NCBI RefSeq assembly: GCF_004104015.1
Contig: NZ_RYFV01000005.1
Location: forward strand, 84,206-148,205
DNA from: Actinomyces oricola
GTDB lineage: Bacteria; Actinomycetota; Actinomycetes; Actinomycetales; Actinomycetaceae
DNA: 64,000 nucleotides
Direction: 5' to 3'
The notes beneath the pieces were generated by a model, which did not search any database, was not told where the DNA came from, and saw only the letters and a list, made by a program, of their open reading frames with translations. Every line of letters starts with the position of its first letter. Position 1 is the first letter of the stretch. Of the stretch, positions 21,947 to 32,126 are shown piece by piece. A program made the position numbers and the translations under genes.

Positions 21947-23275
21947 TCAGACGGGGGCGACCACATCCACCCAGACCAGCACCAGCGCCATGGCAATGAG
22001 CAGGTAGAACACGACCTGCCCCACCGGAAGCATCCGGGCGGTGTCCACCGGACCGGGATCCGGCCGGCCGCGCGCGCTGGCCCACCGGCGTCGCGCCCCC
22101 TCCCACAGCGCCCCGGCCACGTGCCCGCCGTCCAATGGGAGAAGAGGCACCAGGTTGAAGGCGAAAAGGGCCAGGTTGAGCGACCCCAGCAGGCTGAGCA
22201 TGGAGTACAGGCGGATGGAGAAGGGGATGGCCCCTGTCCCCGCTCCCGCGCTGGAAACCTCCCCGGCCATCCGCCCCACGCCCACGAGGCCCACGACGCC
22301 AGTCGCGTCACGGGCCTGGAGGCCCAGGCCCGCGGCCACCGCACGGTAGAGGCCCACCGGGAGGGTGGCGATGGCCCCCAGGGTCTGGGAGACCGCCTGA
22401 CCGACGAACGCCGGCACACTGCTCAGCGGGGCGCGCACGGTTCCCAGGGTCGGGGAGACCCCCACGTAAGGGCGCACCTGCGTGACCACCTCCCCGGACT
22501 CGTCGGTCACGGGCACCCCCTGGGCGTCGTAGACGGTGCGTTCAACCTCCACGGCGGTAACCGACACGGTGCGCTCCTGGCCGTCGCGCTCCACGACGAC
22601 CGGGACGGTTCCGGTCCCCGCGTCGGCGATAGCGGTCTGCACGTCCACCCAGGAGCTCACGGGGGTGCTGTTCCAGCTAATGATCCTGTCGCCGGCGGCC
22701 AGCCCCGCCTCGGTGGCGGGGCTAACGGGGTCGGCCTGGGTGCAGGCGGCACCGGCATCGATACTGGAGGAGACGCAGGGGGCGACAGTGGCCAAGGTGG
22801 AGGTGTAGGCCGGCACCCCGACACCGGCCATGGCCACGGTCAGCAGCACCACGCCCAGGACCAGGTTGGTCAGGATGCCGCCGGCCATGACCACGAGCTT
22901 CTTGGGCACGCTCAGACGGTAGAAGGCCCGGTGCTCCTGGCCGGGCGCAATCTCCTCCAGCGCCTCGGCGCGGGCCTCCCCCACCATTCCGACAGAGCCG
23001 TCCTTGCGGCGTCGGTCGGGGCGCTGCGGGTTCTCCGGGGGCAGCATGCCCACGAGCTTGACGTACCCCCCCAGCCAGATGGCCTTAATGCCGTACTCGG
23101 TTTCCCCACGTTTGACGGACCACAGGCGCGGCCCAAAACCGATGAAGTACTCGGGGACCTTCACCCCGAAGCACTTGGCGGGGATCATGTGCCCCAGCTC
23201 ATGGAGGGCGACGGACACGCCAATACCGGCCACCAGGATGAGAATCCCCAGAATATAGGCGATGGTCTGGCTCAT
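21947..23275 (-). CDS. rseP: Site-2-type intramembrane metalloprotease (M50, RseP/Rip1-like)
   Basis: The 442-residue membrane protein has the zinc motif HELGH at about residues 25-29 in the first helix, a PDZ domain (residues about 170-265, with [13 protein letters not shown]), and the second active-site motif [12 protein letters not shown] near residue 385. These proteases cut membrane-bound anti-sigma factors and other substrates. Start ATG overlaps the dxr stop by 4 bases. The dxr-rseP-ispG order is conserved in actinobacteria. Confidence 0.95.
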   Translation of the reverse strand: MSQTIAYILGILILVAGIGVSVALHELGHMIPAKCFGVKVPEYFIGFGPRLWSVKRGETEYGIKAIWLGGYVKLVGMLPPENPQRPDRRRKDGSVGMVGEARAEALEEIAPGQEHRAFYRLSVPKKLVVMAGGILTNLVLGVVLLTVAMAGVGVPAYTSTLATVAPCVSSSIDAGAACTQADPVSPATEAGLAAGDRIISWNSTPVSSWVDVQTAIADAGTGTVPVVVERDGQERTVSVTAVEVERTVYDAQGVPVTDESGEVVTQVRPYVGVSPTLGTVRAPLSSVPAFVGQAVSQTLGAIATLPVGLYRAVAAGLGLQARDATGVVGLVGVGRMAGEVSSAGAGTGAIPFSIRLYSMLSLLGSLNLALFAFNLVPLLPLDGGHVAGALWEGARRRWASARGRPDPGPVDTARMLPVGQVVFYLLIAMALVLVWVDVVAPV

Positions 23276-24552
23276 GGGCGACCCCCTCGGCGGGCGATGA
23301 GCTCGTCGGCACGGGTGCGGGCCCAGGCCTCAGCGGCCAGGATCGACTCCAAGCCGGAGGCCGGCGCGCCTTGGTGCTCCTCGACGACAGTGCTCACCAC
23401 CCCCAGGATGTCAAGCCACTCCAGGCCCCCGCGCAGGAAGGCGGCCACCGCCTGCTCATTGGCCGCATTGAGTACGGCCGGGTGCGTGGCGGAGGCGGCC
23501 ACCGCCTGGCGTGCCAGGTCGACGGCCGGGAAGGTCTGGGAGTCGAGGGGCTCGAAGGTCCAGGCGATGGCCCCCTCCCAGGAGTTGGGGGCCACCAAGT
23601 CGGACAGGTCGGGCCGGTCGGGCCAGGTCAGGCCCAGGGCGATGGGCAGGCGCATGTCAGGGGGCGAGGCCTGGGCGATGGTCGCGCCATCGATGAACTC
23701 GACCATGGAGTGGACGATCGACTGGGGGTGGACCACGACGGTGATGTCGGCCGGATCGACGTCGAACAGCACGTGGGCCTCAATGAGTTCCAAGCCCTTG
23801 TTGACCAGGGTTGAGGAGTTGACGGTGACCACCGGCCCCATTGCCCAGGTGGGATGGGCCAGGGCGGCGGCGGCGGTGACACCGGCCAGCTCGGTGCGGC
23901 TGCGCCCGCGGAAGGGCCCGCCGGAGGCGGTGAGCACCAGACGGCGCACCTCGGAGCGGCCAGTGATCACCGGGCTGGTCAGCCCCTTTTCGTGACGGCC
24001 ACTGGCCAGGGCCTGAGCAATAGCACTGTGCTCGGAGTCCACCGGCACCACCTGGCCGGGGTAGCCCAGGGCGTCGCGGACCAGGGCGCCGCCCACCACC
24101 AGGGACTCCTTGTTGGCCAGCGCCAGGCGCGCCCCGCTGGCCAGGGCGGCCAGGGTGGGCAGGAGCCCCACCGACCCGGTAATGCCGTTCAGAATGGTGT
24201 CGCCTCGGCCCACGCCGGTGGCCTCGATGAGGTCGGTGGCCGCAGACGGGCCGGTGAGAATGTCGCGCACGGGGTTGGGGCGCCCCAGGGCGGCGCAAGC
24301 GCGGGCCAGGGCGGCGCGCAGATCCTCCTCGGCCCGCGTCCCGGCCGCGGATACGCCCACCACGGGCACCTCGAAACGGATGGCCTGCTCAGCCAGGAGT
24401 TCCAGGCGGGCGCCGCCCGCAACCAGGCCCGCCACCCGTGGAGCCCGCCCATCCCGGTCGAGGCGCTCAATGACCTCCAGGGCCTGGGTGCCAATGGAGC
24501 CGGTGGACCCGAGCAGGACCACGGCGGCGGGCGCGAGACTCGTCTGGCTCAT
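23272..24552 (-). CDS. dxr: 1-deoxy-D-xylulose-5-phosphate reductoisomerase
   Basis: Dxr makes 2-C-methyl-D-erythritol 4-phosphate in the MEP pathway. The 426-residue protein has the NADPH motif VVLLGSTGSIGTQALEVI near the N-terminus, the metal/substrate motif PVDSEHSAIAQAL, the flexible-loop segment HPTWAMGP, and NKGLELIEAHVLF. ATG start; an AGGAG lies somewhat far (about 12 bases) upstream. Confidence 0.97.
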   Translation of the reverse strand: MSQTSLAPAAVVLLGSTGSIGTQALEVIERLDRDGRAPRVAGLVAGGARLELLAEQAIRFEVPVVGVSAAGTRAEEDLRAALARACAALGRPNPVRDILTGPSAATDLIEATGVGRGDTILNGITGSVGLLPTLAALASGARLALANKESLVVGGALVRDALGYPGQVVPVDSEHSAIAQALASGRHEKGLTSPVITGRSEVRRLVLTASGGPFRGRSRTELAGVTAAAALAHPTWAMGPVVTVNSSTLVNKGLELIEAHVLFDVDPADITVVVHPQSIVHSMVEFIDGATIAQASPPDMRLPIALGLTWPDRPDLSDLVAPNSWEGAIAWTFEPLDSQTFPAVDLARQAVAASATHPAVLNAANEQAVAAFLRGGLEWLDILGVVSTVVEEHQGAPASGLESILAAEAWARTRADELIARRGGRP

Positions 24553-24572
24553 CGTTCTCGTTCACTCCTAGT

Positions 24573-25118
24573 TCACTCCACGGACAGGAGGACCTCGACC
24601 ACGCGGGCCAGGTAGCGGTCCACACTCGACTCCTCGTAGGCCTTGGAGCCGCGGGCCGCGGAGAAGGTGACGGTGCGGACTTCGGCGGAGGAGATGGCGG
24701 AGTCGGAGTCGAAGTAGGCGGCCACGCGGTCCATGAGTTGATCGACCTCGACCTTGGAGTAGCCGCGCTTGCGCGCCGGGGCGAAGCGCTCGCCGGCGGG
24801 CCGCAGCAGGCGCGGGTAGAGGGTGGTGGCGAGTTTGGCGACATGGTCCATCCACGCCTTGCGGCCGTTGGCGGCCACGAACTCCGAACGCCGGCGCTGG
24901 AGGAAAGCCGCCTCCAGCCGGTCCAGGGCGGCGTCCACGGCGGCCGGCTTGTAGCCACCGCGCACAATGTCGAAGGCGACGGTGCGCACGCCCTCAGAGT
25001 CCATCTCATCAATCTCGCCGGCGTCGTAGATCTCGTGGGCGGCCTCGAAAAAGCCGTCGACCTGCTCTCGGTGGTACCCCGGCCGCATGATCGAGGTCCT
25101 GGGGAAGGTCTTGCTCAT
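24573..25118 (-). CDS. DivIVA-domain repeat protein
   Basis: The 181 residues contain two similar halves, each with a short DivIVA-like motif: [16 protein letters not shown] and [17 protein letters not shown], and each with a VRTVxF...RGxxxxxxxVDxxL motif ([36 protein letters not shown]). DivIVA-like proteins bind curved membrane and organise polar growth in actinobacteria; the repeat-type members are uncharacterised. It lacks the long coiled coil of Wag31. It overlaps the rlmN stop by 4 bases, so it is co-translated with rlmN and precedes dxr. Confidence 0.82.
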   Translation of the reverse strand: MSKTFPRTSIMRPGYHREQVDGFFEAAHEIYDAGEIDEMDSEGVRTVAFDIVRGGYKPAAVDAALDRLEAAFLQRRRSEFVAANGRKAWMDHVAKLATTLYPRLLRPAGERFAPARKRGYSKVEVDQLMDRVAAYFDSDSAISSAEVRTVTFSAARGSKAYEESSVDRYLARVVEVLLSVE

Positions 25119-26389
25119 CGAGTCCTCCTCGCCTTGTCCTGGTTGAGCACCTCAGTGGCCAGCTGGCCGCAGGCGCCGTCGATGTCGCTACCACGAGTGT
25201 CCCTCACTGTGGTGGTAATACCCGCACGGCGCAGTGTGTCCACGAAACGATCCTGCACGTGAACCTCTGAACAAGTCCAGATAGAACCGGGGGTGGGGTT
25301 GAGTGGGATTGGGTTGACGTGGGCCCAGCCACTGCCCCGGCGGGTCAGCTCCTCGGCGAGGAGCTGAGCGCGCCAGGCATGATCGTTCATATCTTTAATC
25401 AGGGCGTACTCGATTGAGACGCGCCGACCGGTGGCCAGGAAATAGTCATGGGCGGCGTCAAGTAGCTCTGCGACCTTCCACCGGGAGTTGACCGGGATGA
25501 GTTCGTCGCGCAGCTCGTCGTCAGGGGCGTGGAGGGACACGGCCAGGGTCACCGGCATCCCTTCACCGGCGAGCTTGCGGATCAGTGGGACCAGGCCGAC
25601 GGTTGAGACGGTGATGGCGCGCGCCGATAGGCCGAATCCCTCGGGGGCCGGGTCAATGAGGCGGTGAAGGGCGGCGACGACGTTCTTGTAGTTGATCATG
25701 GGCTCCCCCATCCCCATGAACACGACGTTGGACAGGCGGGCCGGGCCACCGGTCAGCGCGCCGTGCGCCGAAAGTCGGGCCGCGCAGCGGACCTGCTCGA
25801 CGATCTCGGCGGTGGACAGGTTGCGCGTTAACCCCATCTGGCCGGTGGCGCAGAAAGGGCAGGCCATACCGCAGCCGACCTGGCTGGACACGCACAGGGT
25901 GGTGCGGTCCTGGTAGCGCATGAGGACCGACTCCACGCGCACACCGTCGTGGAGCTCCCACAAGTGCTTCATGGTGCGTCCGCCGTCGGCGCGCAGGGTT
26001 CGCACCGGGGTGATGAGCTCGGGCAGGAGCTCATGGCACAGTTGCTCGCGCTGCCCGGCCGGCAGATCGGTCATCTCCTGGCCCCGGCGGGTGAGGCGGG
26101 TGAAGTAGTGCCGGGAGAGCTGGTCGGCGCGGAAAGCGGGCAGGCCCGCCTCACGCAAGGCCGCCCTGCGCCCCGCCAGGTCGAGATCGGCCAGATGCCG
26201 GGGGGCCTTGCCGCGCGCCGGAGGCACTGCGAAGGACAGGCGGGGGCGGGCGTCGGGGCTGGTGGCCCCCTCGGGCGGCTGGTCGGTGGGCAGGACCTGG
26301 GCCTGACCGGCGGCGGACCGGGCCGGGGCGCGCATGATGGGGACCGGCTCGCGGCGCCGACGGCGGTGGGGGTCACTGGCGGGGCTCAC
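25115..26389 (-). CDS. rlmN: Dual-specificity 23S rRNA/tRNA adenine-C2 methyltransferase RlmN
   Basis: RlmN is a radical-SAM enzyme that methylates A2503 of 23S rRNA and A37 of some tRNAs. The 4Fe-4S motif CGMACPFC lies near residue 168, preceded by the [14 protein letters not shown] strand. The N-terminal RNA-recognition region ([12 protein letters not shown]) and the C-terminal cysteine region ([10 protein letters not shown]) are present. The GTG start is supported by GAGGAGG 8 bases upstream; the first 65 residues are a Pro/Arg-rich extension compared with most homologues. Confidence 0.95.
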   Translation of the reverse strand: MSPASDPHRRRRREPVPIMRAPARSAAGQAQVLPTDQPPEGATSPDARPRLSFAVPPARGKAPRHLADLDLAGRRAALREAGLPAFRADQLSRHYFTRLTRRGQEMTDLPAGQREQLCHELLPELITPVRTLRADGGRTMKHLWELHDGVRVESVLMRYQDRTTLCVSSQVGCGMACPFCATGQMGLTRNLSTAEIVEQVRCAARLSAHGALTGGPARLSNVVFMGMGEPMINYKNVVAALHRLIDPAPEGFGLSARAITVSTVGLVPLIRKLAGEGMPVTLAVSLHAPDDELRDELIPVNSRWKVAELLDAAHDYFLATGRRVSIEYALIKDMNDHAWRAQLLAEELTRRGSGWAHVNPIPLNPTPGSIWTCSEVHVQDRFVDTLRRAGITTTVRDTRGSDIDGACGQLATEVLNQDKARRTR

Positions 26390-26435
26390 GGAATGAGCCT
26401 CCTCTCAGTTGCGGGCATGGCGGGCGGCACCGGGG

Positions 26436-27374
26436 TCACCAAGCCACAAGGGTGAAGACGTAGATCAGGGGGGCGGCTACCAGGATGGAGTCGAGCCGGT
26501 CCATGAGCCCGCCATGACCGGGCAGGAGCGTGCCCATGTCCTTCAGGCCCAGGTCCCGTTTAAGAAGAGACTCCCCTAAGTCCCCCAGGGTGGAGACGAC
26601 CACGGCGCAGGCCCCCAGCACCGCCCCGGCCGGCACGGGGCCGCCCAGGGCCCACAGGCACAGCGCACCCGCGCCTATGGTCGCAACCAGGGAGCCGACG
26701 AAGCCCTCCCAGGATTTCTTGGGCGACACTGAGGGCGCCATGGGGTGCCTGCCCAGGGTGATGCCGGCCAACCAGCCGCCGGTGTCACTGGCCACCGGCA
26801 GGGCGATGAGCATAATGGCCTTGCCGACCCCTTGATCCTGGGCCGTTATGAGCACGGCGAAGCCGGCCAGGAAGGGCAGATAGGTGGCGGCGAACACCGC
26901 GGCGGCCGCATCCACCGAGCGGGAGCGGCGCACCTCGTCGTGGGCGTCGGTGCGGGGGACGTCGTGGGCGCTGGCCTCCAGCGGGGTGCCCGTCTCGGCT
27001 TCGGCCTGGTCCATAAAGGCCCACAGAACACAGGCCCCCACGGTGGCAATGTAGGCGCCCAGAGCGGCCTCGGCGCCAACCATCCAGGCCGATACCGCTA
27101 TGCCGAGCGTGCCCAGCCACAGGGGGGGCAGCGGCAGGCGAATGCCCTTGCGGGCGAAGGCACCGGCGAGCTCCCACAGGGCGCCGCATACGGCCACTAC
27201 CACGACGCCAACGAAGACGGTCTTGTAGAACAGCAGTGAGGCGAGGATGCCGCCAATGAGCAGCACCGCCACCCCGAGCGCGGCCGGCAGGTTGCGCCCA
27301 GCCCGGCCGGTGGCCGGCAGTGGGGCGTGGTTGCGCGTCGGGGGCGGTGTCAGCAGCGTGCTGAGAGGCGACAT
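26436..27374 (-). CDS. cdsA: Phosphatidate cytidylyltransferase
   Basis: CdsA makes CDP-diacylglycerol from phosphatidic acid and CTP for phospholipid synthesis. The 312-residue product has about eight membrane helices and the signature SPKKSWEGFVGS near residue 215 followed by GDLGESLLKRDLGLKDMG and LPGHGGLMDRLDS. The ATG at 27374 starts just after the frr stop; the frame runs back into frr but is then unlike CdsA. A charged loop of about 40 residues (TPLEASAHDVPRTDAHDEV) between helices is longer than usual. Confidence 0.93.
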   Translation of the reverse strand: MSPLSTLLTPPPTRNHAPLPATGRAGRNLPAALGVAVLLIGGILASLLFYKTVFVGVVVVAVCGALWELAGAFARKGIRLPLPPLWLGTLGIAVSAWMVGAEAALGAYIATVGACVLWAFMDQAEAETGTPLEASAHDVPRTDAHDEVRRSRSVDAAAAVFAATYLPFLAGFAVLITAQDQGVGKAIMLIALPVASDTGGWLAGITLGRHPMAPSVSPKKSWEGFVGSLVATIGAGALCLWALGGPVPAGAVLGACAVVVSTLGDLGESLLKRDLGLKDMGTLLPGHGGLMDRLDSILVAAPLIYVFTLVAW

Positions 27375-27426
27375 CTGGGGTGCTCGGGTTGGGTGAGGAT
27401 CGTCGATAAGGTCGATAAAGGGTGTC

Positions 27427-27984
27427 TCAGACCTCGAGGAGCTCGGATTCCTTGGCGGCCAGGGCGGCGTCGATCTTCTCCACGAAGCGCCTGGTGAGGG
27501 CATCGAGTTCGTTCTCGGCGCGCTTGACCTCATCCTCGCCGGCGCCGCCGTCCTTCTTAATGGCCTCCAGCTCCTTCTTGGACTTGCCGCGGATGCCGCG
27601 CACCTGGATACGGGATTCCTCAGCGCGGTTGCGGGCGAGTTTGACGTAGTCGCGCCGGCGCTCCTCGGTGAGGGCGGGCAGGGTCACGCGGATAATGGTG
27701 CCGTCGTCGGTGGGGTTGACACCCAGGTCGGACTCGCGGATCGCCGTTGTAATGGCCTTCATGGCGCTGCGGTCGAAGGGGCTGACAATAACGGTGCGGG
27801 CCTCGGGGATGGTCAGGGAGGCGAGCTGCTGCAGGGGGGTGGGGGCCCCGTAGTAGTCCACGAGGATTTGATTGAACATGGCGGGGTTGGCGCGGCCGGT
27901 GCGGATGGCGGCGAGTTCGTGCTTGGCGGCCTCCAGGGCGCGCTCCATCTTGTCCTCGGCCTCGAGCATGACGTCGTCAATCAT
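27427..27984 (-). CDS. frr: Ribosome recycling factor
   Basis: Frr releases ribosomes from mRNA after termination, together with EF-G. The 185 residues match along the whole length: EDKMERALEAAKHELAAIRT at the start, RANPAMFNQILVDYYGAPTPL, and a long C-terminal helix. ATG start with GAAGGAA upstream. It lies between pyrH and cdsA, the usual order pyrH-frr-cdsA-rlmN. Confidence 0.97.
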   Translation of the reverse strand: MIDDVMLEAEDKMERALEAAKHELAAIRTGRANPAMFNQILVDYYGAPTPLQQLASLTIPEARTVIVSPFDRSAMKAITTAIRESDLGVNPTDDGTIIRVTLPALTEERRRDYVKLARNRAEESRIQVRGIRGKSKKELEAIKKDGGAGEDEVKRAENELDALTRRFVEKIDAALAAKESELLEV

Positions 27985-28033
27985 GAAGGTTCCTTCTGTG
28001 CGGTGGGATCTGGGGCTGATGCTGTGGGTGTGC

Positions 28034-28792
28034 TCAGGCGGATTTGCTGGACACCAGGGTTCCGATCTTCTCCCCCAGGAGCGCCCGGGTAATGTTCCCG
28101 CCCTCGCCCATGCCGAAGACGCGCATGGTCAGGCCGTTGTCACGGCACAGGGAGAAGGCCGCGGCGTCGACAACCTGAAGGCCCTCGGCCAGGGCCCGCC
28201 CATAGGTCAGGTGGTCCAGCAGTTTCGCGGAGGGGTCTTTACGGGGGTCGGCGGTGTAGACGCCGTCGACGCCGTTCTTGCCCACGAGCAGTTCGTCGCA
28301 GTGGGTCTCCAGGGCTCTTTGCGCGGCGACGGTGTCAGTGGAGAAGTAGGGCAGGCCCGCCCCGGCGCCGAAGACGACCACCCGGCCCTTCTCCAGGTGC
28401 CGGATGGCGCGCAGGGGCACGTAGCTCTCAGCGACCTGCCCCATAGTGATGGCGGTCTGGACGCGAGCGGGGACGCCGGCCTTCTCAATGAAGTCCTGCA
28501 GGGCCAGCGCGTTCATGACTGTGCCCAGCATGCCCATGTAGTCGGCGCGGGCCCGATCCATGCCGCGGGCCGAGAGCTCGGCGCCGCGGAAGAAGTTGCC
28601 CCCGCCCACGACGACCGCGACCTGTACGCCGGCCTGGACGGCCTTAGTGATCTGCTGGGCGGCGTCAGAGACGACGTCGGGGTCCAGCCCCACTGAGCCT
28701 CCGCCGAAAACCTCCCCGGAGAGTTTGAGCAGGACGCGCCGAGGGTGGGGCCCGTGAGCAACGCGGTCATCTCGCGGAGTGGTCTCGGTCAT
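28034..28792 (-). CDS. pyrH: Uridylate kinase (UMP kinase)
   Basis: PyrH phosphorylates UMP to UDP. The 252-residue amino-acid-kinase fold starts with [20 protein letters not shown] and shows [15 protein letters not shown] and [22 protein letters not shown] start at 28792 has AGGAGGG about 9 bases upstream. It is normally downstream of rpsB-tsf; here a symporter gene and its partner are inserted between tsf and pyrH, on the other strand. Confidence 0.97.
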   Translation of the reverse strand: MTETTPRDDRVAHGPHPRRVLLKLSGEVFGGGSVGLDPDVVSDAAQQITKAVQAGVQVAVVVGGGNFFRGAELSARGMDRARADYMGMLGTVMNALALQDFIEKAGVPARVQTAITMGQVAESYVPLRAIRHLEKGRVVVFGAGAGLPYFSTDTVAAQRALETHCDELLVGKNGVDGVYTADPRKDPSAKLLDHLTYGRALAEGLQVVDAAAFSLCRDNGLTMRVFGMGEGGNITRALLGEKIGTLVSSKSA

Positions 28793-29030
28793 GGATGGAT
28801 CCCTCCTGGTTGCGGGTGGGCGCTCAGCCGCCGGCTAGAGCGTACCTGTTCAGGGCTCTGGTCACCGCTTCGAGCACTCGTGGGGTACCCGGGACGCCAT
28901 GGGCCCCGGCCAGCGCCCCCCACTGGGAGGACGGTTCCATCCACCCATAGAGCCGTGAACAGGGGCTCGTGGGCCTATCCTGGGCCAAGGCGCCCATAGC
29001 CGCGCGCCATCCCCTGCCCAGGAGAGCCTT

Positions 29031-30773
29031 ATGCCCACCGCCCCGCTTCTACTCCCAGTCGCCTCCGAGACTCTGCTCGAGGCGCGCTGGTACGACTACT
29101 TCCCCATTATCATCTACTTCGGCTTCGTCATCGCCGTGGGATTCATGGCCAAGATGAAGACCTCATCCTCCGACGAATTCCTCACCTCGGGCCGCTCCCT
29201 ACCGGCCTGGGTGACTGGAATCGCCTTCGTCTCGGCGAACCTCGGTGCTGTGGAGATTATGGGCATGTCGGCCACCGGCGCCCAGTACGGTCTGCCGACT
29301 TTCCACTACTTCTGGATTGGCGCCATTCCCGCCATGCTCTTCCTGGGCTTGGTCATGATGCCCTTCTACTACGGCTCCAAGGTCCGCTCCGTGCCGGAGT
29401 TCATGCTCAAGCGCTACGGCAGTACGGCGCACCTGATCAATGCAATCTCCTTTGCGCTGGCCCAGTTGCTCATCGCGGGAGTCAACCTCTTCCTGCTCGG
29501 CTCGATCGTTAACCGCCTCCTGGGGTGGCCGCTGTGGGTGGCGCTTATCCTGGCCGCGGTCATCGTCTTCTCCTACATTAGCCTGGGAGGGCTTTCCGCA
29601 GCCATCTACAACGAGGTGCTCCAGTTCTTCATTATTGTGGTCGCACTGCTGCCGCTAACCCTGCTGGGACTGCACCGAGTGGGCTGGTGGTCGGGTCTAA
29701 AAGAAAAGATCACTGATGCTGCGCTGGCGTACGGCACCGGCCACTACGCGGAACCCGCCGCCCAGCTGCACTCCTGGCCCGGCCAGCTCCTGTCCGGATT
29801 CGAATCCCCCGTTCTGTCGGTGGTCGGCATTGTCTTCGGCCTGGGCTTCGTGCTCTCCTTCGGCTACTGGACCACGAACTTCGTGGAGGTCCAGCGGGCC
29901 ATGGCCGCGGACTCGATCTCATCGGCCCGCTCGGCCCCGATCATTGGCACCTTCGCCAAGATGGTGGTTCCCTTCCTGGTCATTATCCCCGGCATGGTGG
30001 CGGCCGTCTTCGTTGAGGAGATCATCGAAATTAAACAGGCCTCGTTGGCCGGCGCAGCCGCGGGGACCGAAGGCGTCACCTACAATGACGCCGTCCTGTT
30101 GCTCATGCGCGACGTGCTGCCCAATGGCTTGCTCGGCCTGGCCATCACGGGATTGCTGGCCTCCTTCATGGCCGGTATGGCGGCGAATATCTCCGCCTTC
30201 AACACGGTGCTCACCGTCGACCTCTACGAGGGCTACATCAACAAGAAGGCCGACGACGCCACCTATCTCAAGATGGGGCATCGGGCGACCGCCTTCGCCA
30301 CCATTGTGGCGATCTTCACGGCACTCATCGCCTCGCAGTTCCAGAACCTCATGGACTACCTCCAGCAGCTCTTCTCCATGTTCAACGCCCCGTTGTTCGC
30401 AACCTTCATCGTGGGTATGTTCTGGAAGCGGGCCACGGCCCAAGCCGGTTGGATCGGTCTTGTTTCCGGCACGTTGACGGCGCTGACCCTCAATATCCTG
30501 CACTGGGTGGGCCTGTTGAACCTGCCGGGTCAGGGCCTGGCCTTCGTGGCCGCTGGTGCGGCCTTCACCATGGACATTGTCGTCACCGTCCTGGTGTCGC
30601 TGGCCACGGAGCCCAAGCCCGAGCCCGAACTCAAGGGTTTCGTCTACTCCCTGACCCCCAAGGAGCAGCGCACCGATCCTCGGGCCGGCGAGTTGGCGTG
30701 GTTCCGCCGTCCGGTGCCGCTGGCCATCTGCTCGGCCATCCTTGTTATTCTTCTGAACTCGATCTTCCACTGA
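29031..30773 (+). CDS. Sodium:solute symporter (SSS family)
   Basis: A 580-residue membrane protein with about 13-14 predicted helices and SSS landmarks: the opening SSDEFLTSGRSLPAWVTGIA, ATGAQYGLPTFHYFW, and the FNAPLFATFIVGMFWKR segment near residue 450. SSS proteins import solutes (sugars, amino acids, carboxylates and others) with sodium; the substrate cannot be inferred. ATG start has AGGAG six bases upstream, and a TATCCT at 28976-28981 may be the -10 box. The next gene starts 14 bases after its stop and encodes a small membrane protein. Confidence 0.92.
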   Translation: MPTAPLLLPVASETLLEARWYDYFPIIIYFGFVIAVGFMAKMKTSSSDEFLTSGRSLPAWVTGIAFVSANLGAVEIMGMSATGAQYGLPTFHYFWIGAIPAMLFLGLVMMPFYYGSKVRSVPEFMLKRYGSTAHLINAISFALAQLLIAGVNLFLLGSIVNRLLGWPLWVALILAAVIVFSYISLGGLSAAIYNEVLQFFIIVVALLPLTLLGLHRVGWWSGLKEKITDAALAYGTGHYAEPAAQLHSWPGQLLSGFESPVLSVVGIVFGLGFVLSFGYWTTNFVEVQRAMAADSISSARSAPIIGTFAKMVVPFLVIIPGMVAAVFVEEIIEIKQASLAGAAAGTEGVTYNDAVLLLMRDVLPNGLLGLAITGLLASFMAGMAANISAFNTVLTVDLYEGYINKKADDATYLKMGHRATAFATIVAIFTALIASQFQNLMDYLQQLFSMFNAPLFATFIVGMFWKRATAQAGWIGLVSGTLTALTLNILHWVGLLNLPGQGLAFVAAGAAFTMDIVVTVLVSLATEPKPEPELKGFVYSLTPKEQRTDPRAGELAWFRRPVPLAICSAILVILLNSIFH

Positions 30774-30787
30774 GCGGAGAGTCCACC

Positions 30788-31066
30788 ATGAACATATTCC
30801 TCAAGGTCCTCGCGGACATCCGCACGGTGATCGCCGCGGTCCTGGGCATTATCGGCGTCTACCTGCTCGTCTGCTCGGCTTTCCTCAACGGGCCCGACGA
30901 AATGGCGAAGACCGGCGATATCAACGCCAACCTGTGGGCGGGCCTGGCCCTGCTCGTCATTGCGGGCTTCATGGCCACCTGGTGGATCATCTCCTCTAAG
31001 GCCGAGAGCGCCAAGAGCACCGAGAGCGCTGAGAACAAGGACAAGAGCACCACCGGCGTGGATTGA
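30788..31066 (+). CDS. Small two-helix membrane protein, symporter partner
   Basis: The 92-residue product has two predicted membrane helices (residues about 14-33 and 49-68) and a Lys/Ser/Glu-rich C-terminal tail. ATG start with GGAGAG just upstream, 14 bases after the symporter stop, so the two are surely one operon. Small membrane subunits are known beside some SSS transporters, but this sequence matched none that I recognise (not YjcH-like by eye). Its role as a subunit or stabiliser is inference from position. Confidence 0.72.
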   Translation: MNIFLKVLADIRTVIAAVLGIIGVYLLVCSAFLNGPDEMAKTGDINANLWAGLALLVIAGFMATWWIISSKAESAKSTESAENKDKSTTGVD

Positions 31067-31121
31067 GATGATCATTATGGCGAGCGTCCGCAACGGGGTG
31101 TAAGACCTCCACCATGCAGAT

Positions 31122-31171
31122 GCGAAGGCCGGCTGCCCCGCCACATCCGTGGCGGGGCAGCCGGCCTTCGC
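31122..31171. terminator. 23-bp perfect hairpin between the symporter operon and tsf
   Basis: A perfect 23-base-pair stem (31122-31144 with 31149-31171) with loop ATCC lies 56 bases after the small membrane gene and 66 bases after the tsf stop on the other strand. It probably serves both convergent units. Confidence 0.85.
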
Positions 31172-31236
31172 TCCCGGCGCGCGCCGCGGCTCCCACCCTA
31201 TTGAGGACCTGGGGTTGGGCACCGCGCCGGGCGGGC

Positions 31237-32076
31237 TCAGGCGCCGACGCGGAAGCGGACGAAACCGGTCACCGAGCCGCCGGTGGCGGTCACGATCTCG
31301 CCGACCGTATTCTTGGGGTCCCTGGCGAAGGCCTGGTCCAGAAGCACCGCCTCCTTGAAGAAGGCGCCCAGCCGGCCCTCGACGATCTTGGGGATGGCCT
31401 TCTCGGGCTTGCCCTCGGCGCGGGTGGTCTCCTCCGCAATGGAGCGCTCCTTGGCCACGACCTCGGCGGGGACGTCCTCGCGGGCGACGTACTGCGGGGA
31501 GTAGGCGGCAATATGCATGGCGACATCGTGGGCGACATCCGCGGCGGCCTCATCGGTGCCGAGCAGCACACCGACCTGGGCGGGCAGATCGGGGTTCGTG
31601 TGGTGCAGGTAGAGCGCGACCCTCGGGGCGGTCAGGCGGGCGACGCGACGCACCACGATCTTCTCACCAATGACGGCCTGCATGGAGTCGGTGAGGTTCT
31701 TGACTGAGAACCCGTCGACCTCAACAGCCGTCAGGGCCTCGACGGACTCGGCGCCCGAGACCAGGGCCGCAGCCAGCACCTGCTCGGCGTAGGCGAGGAA
31801 CTTCTCGTTCTTGGCCACGAAGTCGGTCTCCGCATTGACCTCAATGAGGACACCGACCTGGCCCTCGGGTCCGTCAACAACCTTGGCCGCAATAAGGCCG
31901 GCGGAGGCCGAACGGCCCTCGCGCTTGGCAATGCCCTTGAGGCCCTTGACACGGATAATCTCAATGGCCTTCTCAATGTCGCCGTCGGCCTCGTCGAGAG
32001 CCTTCTTGACGTCGAGCATGCCCGCGCCGGTCTTCTCGCGCAGCGCCTTAATGTCAGCGGTGGTGTAGTTCGCCAT
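31237..32076 (-). CDS. tsf: Elongation factor Ts
   Basis: EF-Ts exchanges GDP for GTP on EF-Tu. The 279-residue protein has the N-terminal UBA-like domain (LREKTGAGMLDVKKALDEA) and the EF-Tu contact region (VLIEVNAETDFVAKNEKFL). ATG start with AGGAGA upstream. It follows rpsB by 50 bases in the standard rpsB-tsf operon. Confidence 0.97.
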   Translation of the reverse strand: MANYTTADIKALREKTGAGMLDVKKALDEADGDIEKAIEIIRVKGLKGIAKREGRSASAGLIAAKVVDGPEGQVGVLIEVNAETDFVAKNEKFLAYAEQVLAAALVSGAESVEALTAVEVDGFSVKNLTDSMQAVIGEKIVVRRVARLTAPRVALYLHHTNPDLPAQVGVLLGTDEAAADVAHDVAMHIAAYSPQYVAREDVPAEVVAKERSIAEETTRAEGKPEKAIPKIVEGRLGAFFKEAVLLDQAFARDPKNTVGEIVTATGGSVTGFVRFRVGA

Positions 32077-32126
32077 GGATATCTCCTGGTGAGTTCGGTG
32101 AAGGACGGGTTCTGGTGCGAACAGGT

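Noticed and set aside
28793..29030. Possible tRNA gene between pyrH and the symporter
   Set aside because: No cloverleaf arms, T-loop GTTCGA box with proper spacing, or acceptor pairing could be found.
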